DNA from: Pseudomonas sp. FP453
GTDB lineage: Bacteria > Pseudomonadota > Gammaproteobacteria > Pseudomonadales > Pseudomonadaceae
NCBI RefSeq assembly: GCF_030687495.1
Contig: NZ_CP117435.1
Location: forward strand, 5,522,501-5,586,500
DNA length: 64,000 bases
Direction: 5' to 3'
Under the pieces are notes generated by a model. The model made no database searches. It worked only from the letters and a program-made list of their open reading frames with translations, and was not told the origin of the DNA. Positions 1-9,103 of this stretch are shown here, in pieces. The first letter of the stretch is position 1. Every line of letters starts with the position of its first letter. The translations under genes were made by a program, and so were the position numbers.

Positions 1-66
1 CGACAACAGCACGACGGGAAAAATGGCTGAAACAAGCCAGCGCACTCGCAGGAAAAGGGAGTTTTC

Positions 67-465
67 ATGTACATCGGCAAAGCCGCGCAACTGTCAGGCA
101 CGACCATCAAGGCGATTCGTCACTATGAGGCGATTGGCCTGTTGCCGCCGCCCCGACGGGAGGGCCAGTACCGGGTCTATTCCGAGCAGAGTGTCGAGCT
201 GCTGATGTTTATCAAGTGCGCGCAACAGCTGGGATTCAAGCTCAAGGAGTTGCAGGAAATCCTCCACGGCGACCCCGGCAATGCGTTGGCGCAGCAGCGC
301 GCAGCGCAGGCGATTGCGCAGAAAAAACACGAGCTGATCACGCAGATTGAAGCCCAGCAAAAGGTGCTTGCCGGCTTGCTGGCCTTTGAGGCCAGCCTGG
401 ACGGTGCGCAAGGGCAGTGCCAGTTTGAACGCCTGGTTGAAACTGGCCGCCCGTCACGGTCTTAG
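67..465 (+). CDS. MerR family transcriptional regulator
   Basis: DNA-binding regulator of 132 aa. Residues 1-70 form a MerR-type winged helix: MYIGKAAQLSG, then TIKAIRHYEAIGLL, then the QYRVYSE wing. Residues 75-115 look like the dimerisation coiled coil. The only cysteine is near the C-terminus, so a CueR/ZntR-type metal site is not apparent and the effector is unknown. An AAAAGGGAG ribosome site lies five bases before the ATG. The 3' end overlaps the convergent gene by 4 bases. The first 66 bases of the window hold no recognisable gene, possibly only the tail of an upstream one. Family membership is secure; the target is not known. Confidence 0.85.
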   Translation: MYIGKAAQLSGTTIKAIRHYEAIGLLPPPRREGQYRVYSEQSVELLMFIKCAQQLGFKLKELQEILHGDPGNALAQQRAAQAIAQKKHELITQIEAQQKVLAGLLAFEASLDGAQGQCQFERLVETGRPSRS

Positions 466-2377
466 TTGAGCACGTCGCCCCATTTGCGTTGCACTTCGCG
501 TTCGCGATCAACGCTGATGCGGGTCAGTGCGTCCACCCAGGCCACTGCGCCGTTGTTGGCTTCACGCAGCAACGACATGATGTCGTCCATCTCGAAGTCG
601 CCCGGTTCGGCGACGAGAGCGTGTTCGTCGAGCATTTTCCTGACCAGTTCATTGAGCTGCTGTTTGCTCGCCACCTTGGTCATGATCAGCAACATGGGCA
701 TCACGTCATCATCGACGTTGAAGGTGCTGAAGGCGTTGTGCTCTTCGTAGCCACTCAAGATGACGCCGAAACCGTTGAGGAAACTTTCCAGAATCTTCTC
801 TTGGCTGCGCACCGCCTCGGGCACCTTGTGGAAGGAAAAACCATACATGAGGGCCAAGGCAAAAAAGACCTGGTCCTCGACTTTCTTGTCGGGGAAGCCG
901 ATCAGTTTTTCGGCTTTGGGCAGCAGCGCTTCAAGGAAGCCAATGGGCAACTGCCAGATGAATTCGGCCTCTGGATTGTCGTGCAGCTCTTGCTTGAGCT
1001 CCTGCAAGATGACGCCCAGGGTCTCGATCGGTTGCTGCCCCGGACGCACCCCTGGCTCGTCATCCATCAGCAGGTCGTCGAGGTCGGCATGGTAGCCACG
1101 GTTCACCGGCGTGATGTCCGGCAGCGCGGCGACACGTTCAGCTTCGCCGACCAGCAGTTTGTCGAGGAGCTTGTTGCGGTTTTCCAGGACGAAGCGCACG
1201 AAGGTTTCTTCCTTGAGCGCCAGGCGCACCACGCCCGGCAGGAAGGCATAAATGAACCCACCAAGCTTCTCGACGTTAGCGTCATCACGCAAAGCAGCGA
1301 GGGACGCCTCGCCGGTTTTCTCCTTGAGGAAGGGCAGGATCTTCGGTTTGTTTTGCTCGATGGCTACAGCGACGTAACCCAGCAGTTTGTCCTTGGCGCC
1401 GGCTTTTTTCTGTTGCTCGGCGGGGCTGCTGGCTTCGCTGTCGTCAATGACCGCCAGGGCGAAGATTTCTTCGGTTTGCACAGGCTCAGGCGCCGCACTC
1501 TCGGGCAGCGGAATGTCATCGGCCGAGGCTTGGCGCGCATCCACCAACGCTTGGTCGATCAGTGAAGAAAAACTCGCCCAGTTCCTTTTCGCCGACCTGG
1601 GTGAAGGAACCGACTTTGCGCGCATTGATGTAAAGGTCGCGCTTCTCCACCGACAACCCTTCCAGATGGCGCCAGAAAAACAGGCGCGGCGCTTCAAATA
1701 CCATTTTCAGCGCCAGCTTGCTCGCCCATCAGCACGCCCTCCTTGGCGCCGCCGAACAGGGTGTCGTCGATCAGCACCAGCACTTCGTCTTCGCGCATAT
1801 TGGCGCCGTAGGACTCCAGTGCCGCCTGCAGTTTTTTCTGCGGGATGTGCGGGCGCACGTACACGCGCTCCAGGCCCAGGCGCTCGGCCAGGTTGACAGT
1901 CATTTGCACCACGGCGTCGACTTGCGCAGCGCTCAATTCCTGGCTGCCGGCCGCCGCTTTCACTTCGGCACGCTTGGCGCTGGGCTGATCGCCGGACTGG
2001 CTGCGCATCCACTCCAGCACCAACGAGAAACATTGGTTGAGATCGGCCTTGTCCGGCATGTTGAAGGCAATCGCCTGACGCTTGTTGAGGAAGAGTTTGC
2101 TGCCCTGAATCTCCAGGGACTGCACTTCGCTGTAGGCATAGCTGACAGCGTCGCTGAAGGTTTCGCGGATGGCCAGGCAGTCATGCCCGATCAGGCAACC
2201 GTCCTTGCCGCTGCCGAACATGGTGTCGTCGATCAACACCACCACGTCGCTGGGGTCCAGCGTCAGATCGTAAGCCGCCAGGGCATTGCTCAGCAGCTTC
2301 TTGGGAATATTCGGCGCGACATGCACACGCCCCGAGCTTGAGTACTTTTTGGCCTGCAAGAACGCCAACAACGACAT
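462..2377 (-). pseudogene. Conserved hypothetical protein with internal duplication, interrupted by two frameshifts
   Basis: Three overlapping minus-strand frames read as one protein of about 638 aa: 2377 to about 1720, about 1720 to 1567, then 1567 to 462. The N-terminal part holds two copies of one domain. Both carry an IPKKL/IPQKKL motif, then VLIDDTMFG or VLIDDTLFG, then KDGCLIG or KEGVLMG. Aligning copy 2 to copy 1 phases the breaks: one near 1718-1724 (one base extra or two missing) and one near 1565-1571 (one extra T on the coding strand). The C-terminal region from LLGYVAVAIEQ onward is alpha-helical and acidic and I do not recognise it. I know no function. The frames stay clean on both sides of each break, so sequencing error is as likely as genuine loss. 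Confidence 0.7.
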
Positions 2378-2512
2378 ATCCCTATCTCCTCAAACGCGCT
2401 TTTTGTGCCTGCACTGTCCACGGGTGGCTGCAGGTCGTGGCGCAGAATAGCACTAGGCCATTACTGTGATAACCGCCTCTGCCACACGCTGGCGTCGCGA
2501 ACCAGTGTTCTT

Positions 2513-2531
2513 GCGACAATTTCTCATTAGC
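2513..2531. promoter_or_regulatory. Possible Fur-binding site upstream of the sigma factor gene
   Basis: The segment read on the minus strand contains TAATGAGAAATTG, resembling the AATGAGAA/ATTATC repeats of Pseudomonas Fur boxes. It lies about 45 bases before the ECF sigma gene, where iron-responsive control is expected. The match is partial and was judged by eye. Confidence 0.35.
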
Positions 2532-2573
2532 ACTACCATCCCTTCCCCCACCCCCTGAGCGGCGCTTCGTGCC

Positions 2574-3083
2574 ATGTCCGACGACCCCGGCAACCGCAAC
2601 CTCGGCCCGCTCTATCGCCGTCACCGCAATGAACTGCTGGCCTACCTCACGCGCCGGGTGAACTGCCGCGAAACCGCCAACGACCTGCTGCAAGACGCGT
2701 TTATCCGCCTGATGAACAGCGAAGTCGCCAAGATCGGCAACGTGCGCGCCTTCCTCTACCGCATCGCCAACAACCTGAGCATCGACCACGCCCGCCGCAA
2801 CCGCGTACGCGGCATTCGCGACGAGCAGGAACTGCAAGACCTGGCCGGTGACGCCGACCCACAAGGCAGTGCGATCGCCGGAAATACCCTGGAGCATTTG
2901 CAGCGCCTGATCGATGGGCTACCCTCGCCCACCCGTGAAGTGTTTCTGCTGGCCCGGGTCGAGCAACTGAGCTACAAGGAAATCGCCATTCGCCTGGGCC
3001 TGGATGCCCGTGCGGTCGAGCGGCATTTGAACAAGGCCATGGCCCATTGCGCGGCGGTCCTGCAAGGCAACGAGTCCCGATGA
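2574..3083 (+). CDS. FecI-like ECF sigma factor
   Basis: Extracytoplasmic-function sigma factor, 169 aa, expected to direct RNA polymerase to the neighbouring siderophore receptor gene. Region 2 covers about residues 12-78 (LLQDAFIRLMN, FLYRIANNLSIDHARR). Region 4 covers about 115-160 (LPSPTREVFLLARVEQLSY, then the helix-turn-helix KEIAIRLGLDARAVERHL). Its stop overlaps the next start as ATGA, so it is translationally coupled to the anti-sigma gene. The sigma/FecR/receptor order is that of iron cell-surface signalling cassettes (FecIRA, FpvI-FpvR type). The specific siderophore cannot be read from this gene. Confidence 0.9.
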   Translation: MSDDPGNRNLGPLYRRHRNELLAYLTRRVNCRETANDLLQDAFIRLMNSEVAKIGNVRAFLYRIANNLSIDHARRNRVRGIRDEQELQDLAGDADPQGSAIAGNTLEHLQRLIDGLPSPTREVFLLARVEQLSYKEIAIRLGLDARAVERHLNKAMAHCAAVLQGNESR

Positions 3084-4012
3084 ATAATCACCCTGCACCC
3101 TCGCCGTCCGAACGTGATCAGCAAGCGCTGGATTGGTGGACGTGCCTGCGCAGCGAAAACGTCAGCGCCGAGCAGCGCAATGCGTACGCGCTGTGGCGTG
3201 CGGACCCGCTGAATGCCAATGCCTACCAGAATGTGGAAATGCTCTGGCGCCTGCTGGAGCAACCGGCCCACGCAGTACGACGCAGCGAACGACGCCGGCC
3301 GCTGCCACGACGCACGCTGTATGCCGCCGCTGCCTGCGTGTTGCTGGCCTTCGCCACGCTGATGCTGATGACCCCGCCGCTGAATACCTGGGGCAGTGAT
3401 TACGCCACGGCCACCGGGCAGCAGCAGGACATCGCCCTGGCCGACGGCTCGCAGGTGCACCTGGACAGTGACAGCGCCGTCGATATCAGCCTCAACAATG
3501 ATGAACGCCGCGTGCACCTGTTGCGCGGGCGGGCGTTCTTCGACGTGAGCCACGATGGCCGGCCGTTCGTGGTGCAAACCGGCAATGCGCGAGTGCGCGT
3601 GCTGGGCACGGCGTTTGCCGTCAGCCATGGCACGGCCGAAGACGAAGTCACGCTGCTGCGCGGCCGCGTCGAAGTGATGGGCGGCGGGCAACATCAGGTG
3701 CTGCAACCGGGCGAACAACTCAAGGTCATCGAGGGCCAGGTACAAGCGCCGCAAACCGTCGATGCCGAGCGCCTGCTGGCCTGGCGCGACGGCCAACTGC
3801 GCGTGCGCAATACACCGTTGCGCGAGGTGCTGGAGGAGTTGATGCGCTATCAGGGCGGCCGGGTGATATGGCTCGACGAGCAGGTCGGTCAGCGCCCCAT
3901 CAGCGCCAGCTTCAACTTGAAACAGATCGACAGCGCCCTCGACGCGTTGATCAGCACCCAAAAATTGCGTACCACCGCACTCACCCGTCGCGTGCTGATC
4001 GTGCGCGGTTGA
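3080..4012 (+). CDS. FecR-type anti-sigma factor / sigma regulator
   Basis: Inner-membrane regulator of 310 aa that transmits receptor occupancy to the sigma factor. The N-terminal cytoplasmic domain (residues 12-60, QQALDWWTCLRS and AYALWRADPLN) is the DUF4880 type that binds the sigma factor. One membrane segment spans about residues 80-97. The periplasmic FecR domain follows (YATATGQQQDIALADGSQV, LLRGRAFFDVSHDGRPF), and a C-terminal STN-like segment sits near 240-300. The start at ATG 3080 overlaps the sigma stop. A receptor gene follows after about 100 bases. Confidence 0.9.
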   Translation: MNNHPAPSPSERDQQALDWWTCLRSENVSAEQRNAYALWRADPLNANAYQNVEMLWRLLEQPAHAVRRSERRRPLPRRTLYAAAACVLLAFATLMLMTPPLNTWGSDYATATGQQQDIALADGSQVHLDSDSAVDISLNNDERRVHLLRGRAFFDVSHDGRPFVVQTGNARVRVLGTAFAVSHGTAEDEVTLLRGRVEVMGGGQHQVLQPGEQLKVIEGQVQAPQTVDAERLLAWRDGQLRVRNTPLREVLEELMRYQGGRVIWLDEQVGQRPISASFNLKQIDSALDALISTQKLRTTALTRRVLIVRG

Positions 4013-4115
4013 TCGCCACGCAAAAATTATTTTCGCCTCCCACGGTAATTCGGCTGCCTGCTGCGTCTTACCCCGCACTTAGGAAGCATTATCATTTGTA
4101 GTCCGGGGAGGATGT

Positions 4116-6545
4116 ATGCCGTATTCACAGGTCACGGGGTTCAACTACTTACCGCTGGCGGTCGCTTTGATGGCGGCCAGCTTGCCACTGTCCTACGTCC
4201 AGGCGGCCACGCCGACGACAAACGCGGCGAGCAGCCAACGTTTAAGTTTCAATATCGCCGCGCAATCGCTCACCGACGCGCTGGACCAGTTCGCGCAGCA
4301 AAGCGGCTACCAAGTGCTGTACGACGCGGCACAAGCCAATGGCCTGCGTTCCGCTGAACTGCACGGCGAACATACCCCACAGCAAGCGCTGGCCATCCTC
4401 ACCGGCGGCACCCACGCCCGCTACAGCCAGCCGAACGCCAGCAGTTTTGTAATCGATATCCCGGCCAGTGCGAGCGACACCCTGCAATTGGCGCCAGTGA
4501 GCATCTCCGGCAAGGCGCCCGGTTCCACCACCGAAGGTACCGGTTCCTACACCACGCAGTCGTCCAGCAGCTCCAACCGTTTGAACATCGCGCTCAAGGA
4601 AACCCCGCAGTCCGTCACGGTGATCACCCAGCAGCGCATCGCCGACCAGAAACTCTCGAACCTGACGGACGCCATGGAGGCCACCTCCGGCATCACCGTG
4701 GTACGCGAAGGCCAGGGCGCGGACTCCGACGCCTATTACTCGCGCGGTTTCGCCATCAGCAACTTCGAGATCGACGGCGTGCCGACCTCGTCGCGCATGG
4801 ACAACTACACCCAGAACACCGCCATGTACGACCGCGTCGAAGTGGTGCGCGGCGCCACCGGCCTGATCAGCGGCATGGGCCAACCGTCGGCCACCATCAA
4901 CTTGATCCGCAAGCGACCCACCGCCACGCCCCAGGCCAGCATCAGCGGCGAAGCCGGCAGTTGGGACCGCTACGGCACCTCGGTGGACGTCTCCGGGCCG
5001 CTCACCGACGCCGGCAATATCCGTGGGCGCATGGTGCTGGACTACAAGAACCAACACTCTTGGGTCGATCGTTATAAACAGGACACCAACCTCGTCTACG
5101 GCATCAGCGAATTCGACCTCAGCGACAGCACCCTGCTGACCCTGGGTTTCAGCTACCAGACCGTGCACACCAACGCGCCGCCGCGTAGCGGTTTCCCCCT
5201 GTTCGACAGCGCTGGCGGGCGTACGGATTTCAAACGGTCCTACAACACCGCCACCGATTGGTCGTTCTACGATCACCAGCAGACCAGCTACTTCGCGTCC
5301 CTGGAGCAGCAGTTCGATAACGGTTGGAGCGCCAAGCTCGACTTCACCCGCACCGAAAACAAATACGATTCGGCCATCGACTTTCTCTCCGGCAACCCCG
5401 ACCCGGCCACCGGCCTGGGCGGCCTGGTGATCCCCAACAAGTTTCAGGGCAACCCCAAGCAGAACGCGATAGACGCCTATGTCACCGGCCCGTTCGAATT
5501 CCTCGGGCGTGAGCATGAATTGATCGCCGGGATGCAGCTGTCGCAAATCCGCAATACCAACGCGCCGGACTACGGCGGCTGGATGCGCGCCTGGACCGGC
5601 TACGACGGCACCATCGGGCCGATCTACGACTGGGACGGCAGCGCGCCCAAGCCCGACTTCGAGAAAAAGGGCAAAGAGGACTTCAAGGAAAACCAGTACT
5701 CGGCCTACCTCACCTCGCGCTGGCACCTCAATGACGCCACCAGCCTGATCCTCGGCGGGCGCCTGATCAACTGGAAGCAGACTGACGACGTTTCCTACAC
5801 CGCCGCAGGCTACGACGACATCCACCTCGACCGCGAAGAGAACGGCGTGTTCATCCCCTATGGCGGCCTGGTCTACGACCTCAGCGAACGCTGGTCGGTG
5901 TACGGCAGCTACACCAAGATCTTCAGCCCGCAAAGCGACCAGACCGTCAGCGGCTCCTACCTGGCGCCGCTGGAAGGCACCGGCTATGAGTTGGGCATCA
6001 AGGGCAGCTTCAATGACGACACGCTGAACACCAGCCTGGCGTTGTTCCGCCTGGAGCAGGACAACCTCTCACAGCCCGACGGCAACAAGCTGACGCCCAC
6101 ACTGTTCCAGGCCTACAAAGCCGTGCAAGGCACCACCACCCAGGGCGTGGAGCTGGAACTCAACGGCGAACTGGCCCCGGGCTGGAACGCCGCCGGCGGC
6201 TACACCTACAGCGTCAGCACCGACGCCGATGACCAACGCATCGCCACGCAAATCCCCCGCCACAGCGTGAAGCTGTTCACCACCTACCGCCTGTCCGGCC
6301 CGCTGGACAAACTGACCGTCGGCGGCGGCTTCAACTGGCAGAGCAAAACCGGCTTCGACCTGAGCTACTACACGCAGGAAAGCTACGCCGTGGCCAACCT
6401 GATGGCGCGCTACGAAATCACGCCAAACCTGTCGGCGTCGGTGAACCTCAACAATGTGTTCGACAAGGAGTACTTCACCACCACCAGCGCCGGGGTTTAT
6501 GGGGCGCCGCGGAATGTGATGACGGGGTTCAAGTACGATTTCTGA
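4116..6545 (+). CDS. TonB-dependent siderophore receptor with signalling domain (FpvA/FecA type)
   Basis: Outer-membrane ferric-siderophore receptor of 809 aa. The signal peptide is residues 1-30. An STN (secretin/TonB N-terminal) signalling domain follows at about 42-98 (FNIAAQSLTDALDQFAQQSG), the part that contacts the FecR-type protein. The plug begins near LNIALKETPQSVTVITQQRI and includes YSRGFAISNFEIDGVP and VEVVRGATGLISGMG. The rest is a 22-stranded barrel ending in the typical terminal aromatic (FKYDF). The STN domain plus the upstream sigma/anti-sigma pair imply that this receptor induces its own synthesis when loaded. Ligand unknown; a ferric hydroxamate or exogenous siderophore is a guess. 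Confidence 0.92.
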   Translation: MPYSQVTGFNYLPLAVALMAASLPLSYVQAATPTTNAASSQRLSFNIAAQSLTDALDQFAQQSGYQVLYDAAQANGLRSAELHGEHTPQQALAILTGGTHARYSQPNASSFVIDIPASASDTLQLAPVSISGKAPGSTTEGTGSYTTQSSSSSNRLNIALKETPQSVTVITQQRIADQKLSNLTDAMEATSGITVVREGQGADSDAYYSRGFAISNFEIDGVPTSSRMDNYTQNTAMYDRVEVVRGATGLISGMGQPSATINLIRKRPTATPQASISGEAGSWDRYGTSVDVSGPLTDAGNIRGRMVLDYKNQHSWVDRYKQDTNLVYGISEFDLSDSTLLTLGFSYQTVHTNAPPRSGFPLFDSAGGRTDFKRSYNTATDWSFYDHQQTSYFASLEQQFDNGWSAKLDFTRTENKYDSAIDFLSGNPDPATGLGGLVIPNKFQGNPKQNAIDAYVTGPFEFLGREHELIAGMQLSQIRNTNAPDYGGWMRAWTGYDGTIGPIYDWDGSAPKPDFEKKGKEDFKENQYSAYLTSRWHLNDATSLILGGRLINWKQTDDVSYTAAGYDDIHLDREENGVFIPYGGLVYDLSERWSVYGSYTKIFSPQSDQTVSGSYLAPLEGTGYELGIKGSFNDDTLNTSLALFRLEQDNLSQPDGNKLTPTLFQAYKAVQGTTTQGVELELNGELAPGWNAAGGYTYSVSTDADDQRIATQIPRHSVKLFTTYRLSGPLDKLTVGGGFNWQSKTGFDLSYYTQESYAVANLMARYEITPNLSASVNLNNVFDKEYFTTTSAGVYGAPRNVMTGFKYDF

Positions 6546-6553
6546 CGGTGGAC

Positions 6554-6619
6554 GGTGAGCCGAATACATTGCACAATCGGCTCACCAAATGAGCCGAATA
6601 GCCTCTTTATTCGGCTCAC
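6554..6619. repeat. Two tandem inverted repeats with four copies of a GAGCCGA element, upstream of fic
   Basis: Arm pair one is GGTGAGCCGA (6554-6563) with its complement at 6577-6586. Arm pair two is TGAGCCGAATA (6590-6600) with a perfect 11-base complement at 6608-6618. GAGCCGAATA also occurs as a direct repeat at 6557 and 6591, 34 bases apart. There is no T-run after either hairpin, so a terminator for the receptor gene is less likely than an operator for the fic gene that starts 19 bases later. Confidence 0.6.
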
Positions 6620-6637
6620 CCACTCAGGTACTGCTCC

Positions 6638-7777
6638 ATGGACCACCCCTTCTGGGTCTGGCAACACGCCGACTGGCCGCACTTCCACTGGCAACCGGGT
6701 CGCCTGGCGGTCTTGTTGCGCGAGTGCGGGCAAGCCCAAGGCAAGCTGCTGGGCATGCTCGGCAGCGTCAGCCAGGCGGTCAACGCGCAGAATGAACTGG
6801 ATGCGTTGCTGCAAAATATCCTGACCTCTTCGGCAATCGAGGGGGAACAGTTGAATGTGGGCTCGGTACGCTCGTCCCTGGCGCGACGTCTGGGTTTGGA
6901 GCCGGTGAAGGACGCCCGCGTCAGCCGCCGCAGCGAAGGCCTGGCGGAGCTGATGCTGGATGCCACACAACAATTCGCCCAACCCTTTACCCTCGCCCGC
7001 CTTTTGAATTGGCATCATTTGTTGTTCCCGACGCCTGAAGCCGGTTTTGCTGCGCGTGCGCTGAATATCGGCGCATTGCGCGGGGATGAGCCGATGCAGG
7101 TGGTGTCGGGCCGGCTTGATCGACCGACGGTGCATTTCGAGGCGCCGCCGCGCAAAGGCCTGGAACACGCGCTGGATGAGTTCCTGCAATGGTTCGAAAC
7201 CAGCCGCGACCAACCGGAGCTTGATCCACTCGTCCGCGCCGGCGTCGCGCATTTCTGGTTTGTCACGCTGCACCCGTTCGACGACGGCAATGGTCGCCTG
7301 ACCCGCGCCATCACTGACCTGGCATTGGCCCAGGGCGAGCACCAGGCCATTCGTTTTTATGCCATGTCGGCCAGCATCCTTGAGGACCGCGCGGGTTATT
7401 ACCAGGCGCTGGAGTCGAGCCAAAAAGCCACGCTGGATATCACCGACTGGCTCGAATGGTTCTTCAAGACCTTGCTGCGCAGCGTGCAACAGGCCATGGC
7501 GCAGATTGACCGGGTGCTCGACAACAGCCGGTTCTGGCAGCAGCACCGTGACCTCGTGCTGTCTGCCGAACAGATCAAGGTGCTCAACCGCTTGCTGGAC
7601 GGCGGGGAAAAGGGCTTTGAACAGGGTATCAGCGCCGCCCAGTACCAGGCCGTGGCCAAGGTGTCGAAGGCGACCGCCACGCGTCACCTGGCTGATCTGC
7701 TGGAGAAAAACTGCCTGGTGCGATTGCCCGGCGGAGGCCGTAGTACGCGTTATCAAATCAATGCCTTGGGCGATTGA
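6638..7777 (+). CDS. Fic family protein (predicted AMPylase, self-inhibited class)
   Basis: Protein of 379 aa, predicted to transfer AMP or another nucleotide from a nucleotide donor to a target hydroxyl. The active-site motif HPFDDGNGRLTR (212-223) fits HxFxxGNGRxxR with the catalytic His at 212. An inhibitory motif SSAIEG (64-69) matches (S/T)xxxE(G/N), placed before the Fic core, which is the class in which a Glu from an N-terminal helix blocks ATP. The N-terminus (about 1-75) looks like the DUF4172 type. The C-terminus (about 310-379: ISAAQYQAVAKVSKATATRH) is a winged helix that could bind DNA. A cluster of inverted repeats sits just upstream, suggesting autoregulation. Target unknown. 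Confidence 0.9.
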   Translation: MDHPFWVWQHADWPHFHWQPGRLAVLLRECGQAQGKLLGMLGSVSQAVNAQNELDALLQNILTSSAIEGEQLNVGSVRSSLARRLGLEPVKDARVSRRSEGLAELMLDATQQFAQPFTLARLLNWHHLLFPTPEAGFAARALNIGALRGDEPMQVVSGRLDRPTVHFEAPPRKGLEHALDEFLQWFETSRDQPELDPLVRAGVAHFWFVTLHPFDDGNGRLTRAITDLALAQGEHQAIRFYAMSASILEDRAGYYQALESSQKATLDITDWLEWFFKTLLRSVQQAMAQIDRVLDNSRFWQQHRDLVLSAEQIKVLNRLLDGGEKGFEQGISAAQYQAVAKVSKATATRHLADLLEKNCLVRLPGGGRSTRYQINALGD

Positions 7778-7865
7778 GCCGCCCCGCTCATTTGCCCGCT
7801 TATTTGCCCAGCATCCCCATGTCTGCTAGTGTCGCGCCGGTTTACCGTCTACCGGAATAGCCGCC

Positions 7866-8108
7866 ATGGCCCGCAAAAAAGTTGCACTCGATTTCGAACA
7901 ATCCCTCGCCGACCTGCAAACCCTGGTCGAGCGTCTGGAGAACGGCGAGTTGTCGCTGGAAGACTCGTTGACAGCGTTTGAGCAAGGCATCGGCCTGACC
8001 CGCGACTGCCAGAGCGCCTTGGCGCAGGCGGAGCAGAAGGTCCAGGTGCTGCTGGAACGTGACGGGGAGTTGGCCGAAGAACCTTTCGATGCGGAACAGC
8101 CGGAATGA
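7866..8108 (+). CDS. xseB: Exodeoxyribonuclease VII small subunit
   Basis: XseB, 80 aa, small subunit of exonuclease VII, which degrades single-stranded DNA from both ends together with XseA (encoded elsewhere). The sequence is a short helical hairpin containing [20 protein letters not shown] and [13 protein letters not shown], typical of the family, at the normal length. The 3' end overlaps ispA by 4 bases, giving the usual xseB-ispA-dxs order. Confidence 0.95.
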   Translation: MARKKVALDFEQSLADLQTLVERLENGELSLEDSLTAFEQGIGLTRDCQSALAQAEQKVQVLLERDGELAEEPFDAEQPE

Positions 8109-8992
8109 TCGACGCGTATCAGGCCAGTAGCCAAGCCCGGGTCAATGCGGCGCTGGAGCCCTTGTTTGTTGCGCCAAGTCCCGAACTCAAGCGGCTGTAT
8201 GAAGCCATGCGCTACAGCGTGATGAATGGCGGCAAGCGTGTGCGCCCGTTGCTGGCGTATGCCGCGTGCGAAGCCCTCGGCGCACCGGCCGAGCAGGCCA
8301 ATGGCGCGGCCTGTGCGGTGGAGTTGATCCACGCCTACTCCCTGGTACACGACGATTTGCCGGCCATGGACGACGACGACCTGCGTCGCGGCCAGCCGAC
8401 CACCCACAAGGCCTTTGACGAAGCCTGTGCGATTCTCGCCGGTGACGGCCTGCAAAGCCTGGCGTTCAGCGCCCTGCTGGACCCTGCGCTGAGCAGCGTC
8501 AACGCCGAGATCCGCTTGCGCATGGTCACCGCCCTGGCCGTCGCCGCGGGCCCTGCCGGGATGGTCGGTGGTCAAGCCATCGACCTTGGTTCGGTCGGCC
8601 AGAAGCTCGATCAACAGGCCCTGGAATACATGCACCGGCACAAGACCGGTGCACTGATCGAAGCCGCCGTGCACCTCGGCGCCCTGGCCAGTGGCCGCGC
8701 CGACGCCGAACAACTCGCGGCGCTGAACACCTATTCCCGCGCCATCGGCCTGGCGTTCCAGGTGCAGGACGACATCCTCGACGTCGAGAGTGACACCGCC
8801 ACCCTCGGCAAACGCCAGGGCGCCGACATCGCACGGGACAAGCCGACGTATCCGGCACTGCTCGGGCTTGCAGCCGCGAAGGCCTATGCCCTGGAACTGC
8901 GCGACCTGGCCCTGGCCGCCCTGCGACCTTTCGACGCGGCGGCCGAGCCCCTGCGTGACCTGGCGCGGTATATCGTCGAACGCCGGCACTGA
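8105..8992 (+). CDS. ispA: (2E,6E)-farnesyl diphosphate synthase
   Basis: Polyprenyl synthetase of 295 aa that condenses isopentenyl and dimethylallyl diphosphate to farnesyl diphosphate. The first aspartate-rich motif is in [17 protein letters not shown] and the second in [20 protein letters not shown] near residue 40 and the KTGAL element near 180 are also family signatures. It starts inside the xseB stop. With dxs 111 bases downstream it links the start and middle of the isoprenoid pathway. Confidence 0.96.
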   Translation: MIDAYQASSQARVNAALEPLFVAPSPELKRLYEAMRYSVMNGGKRVRPLLAYAACEALGAPAEQANGAACAVELIHAYSLVHDDLPAMDDDDLRRGQPTTHKAFDEACAILAGDGLQSLAFSALLDPALSSVNAEIRLRMVTALAVAAGPAGMVGGQAIDLGSVGQKLDQQALEYMHRHKTGALIEAAVHLGALASGRADAEQLAALNTYSRAIGLAFQVQDDILDVESDTATLGKRQGADIARDKPTYPALLGLAAAKAYALELRDLALAALRPFDAAAEPLRDLARYIVERRH

Positions 8993-9103
8993 TCAGGGCG
9001 GCCTTTGCGGCCGCATATCGGCCAAGTTCGGCGCTCTGCGTGGGCAGTTTGCGATGCTTGAGGTAAACTGCCGCCTCTTCTTATACCTATAACGATTCGC
9101 CTG

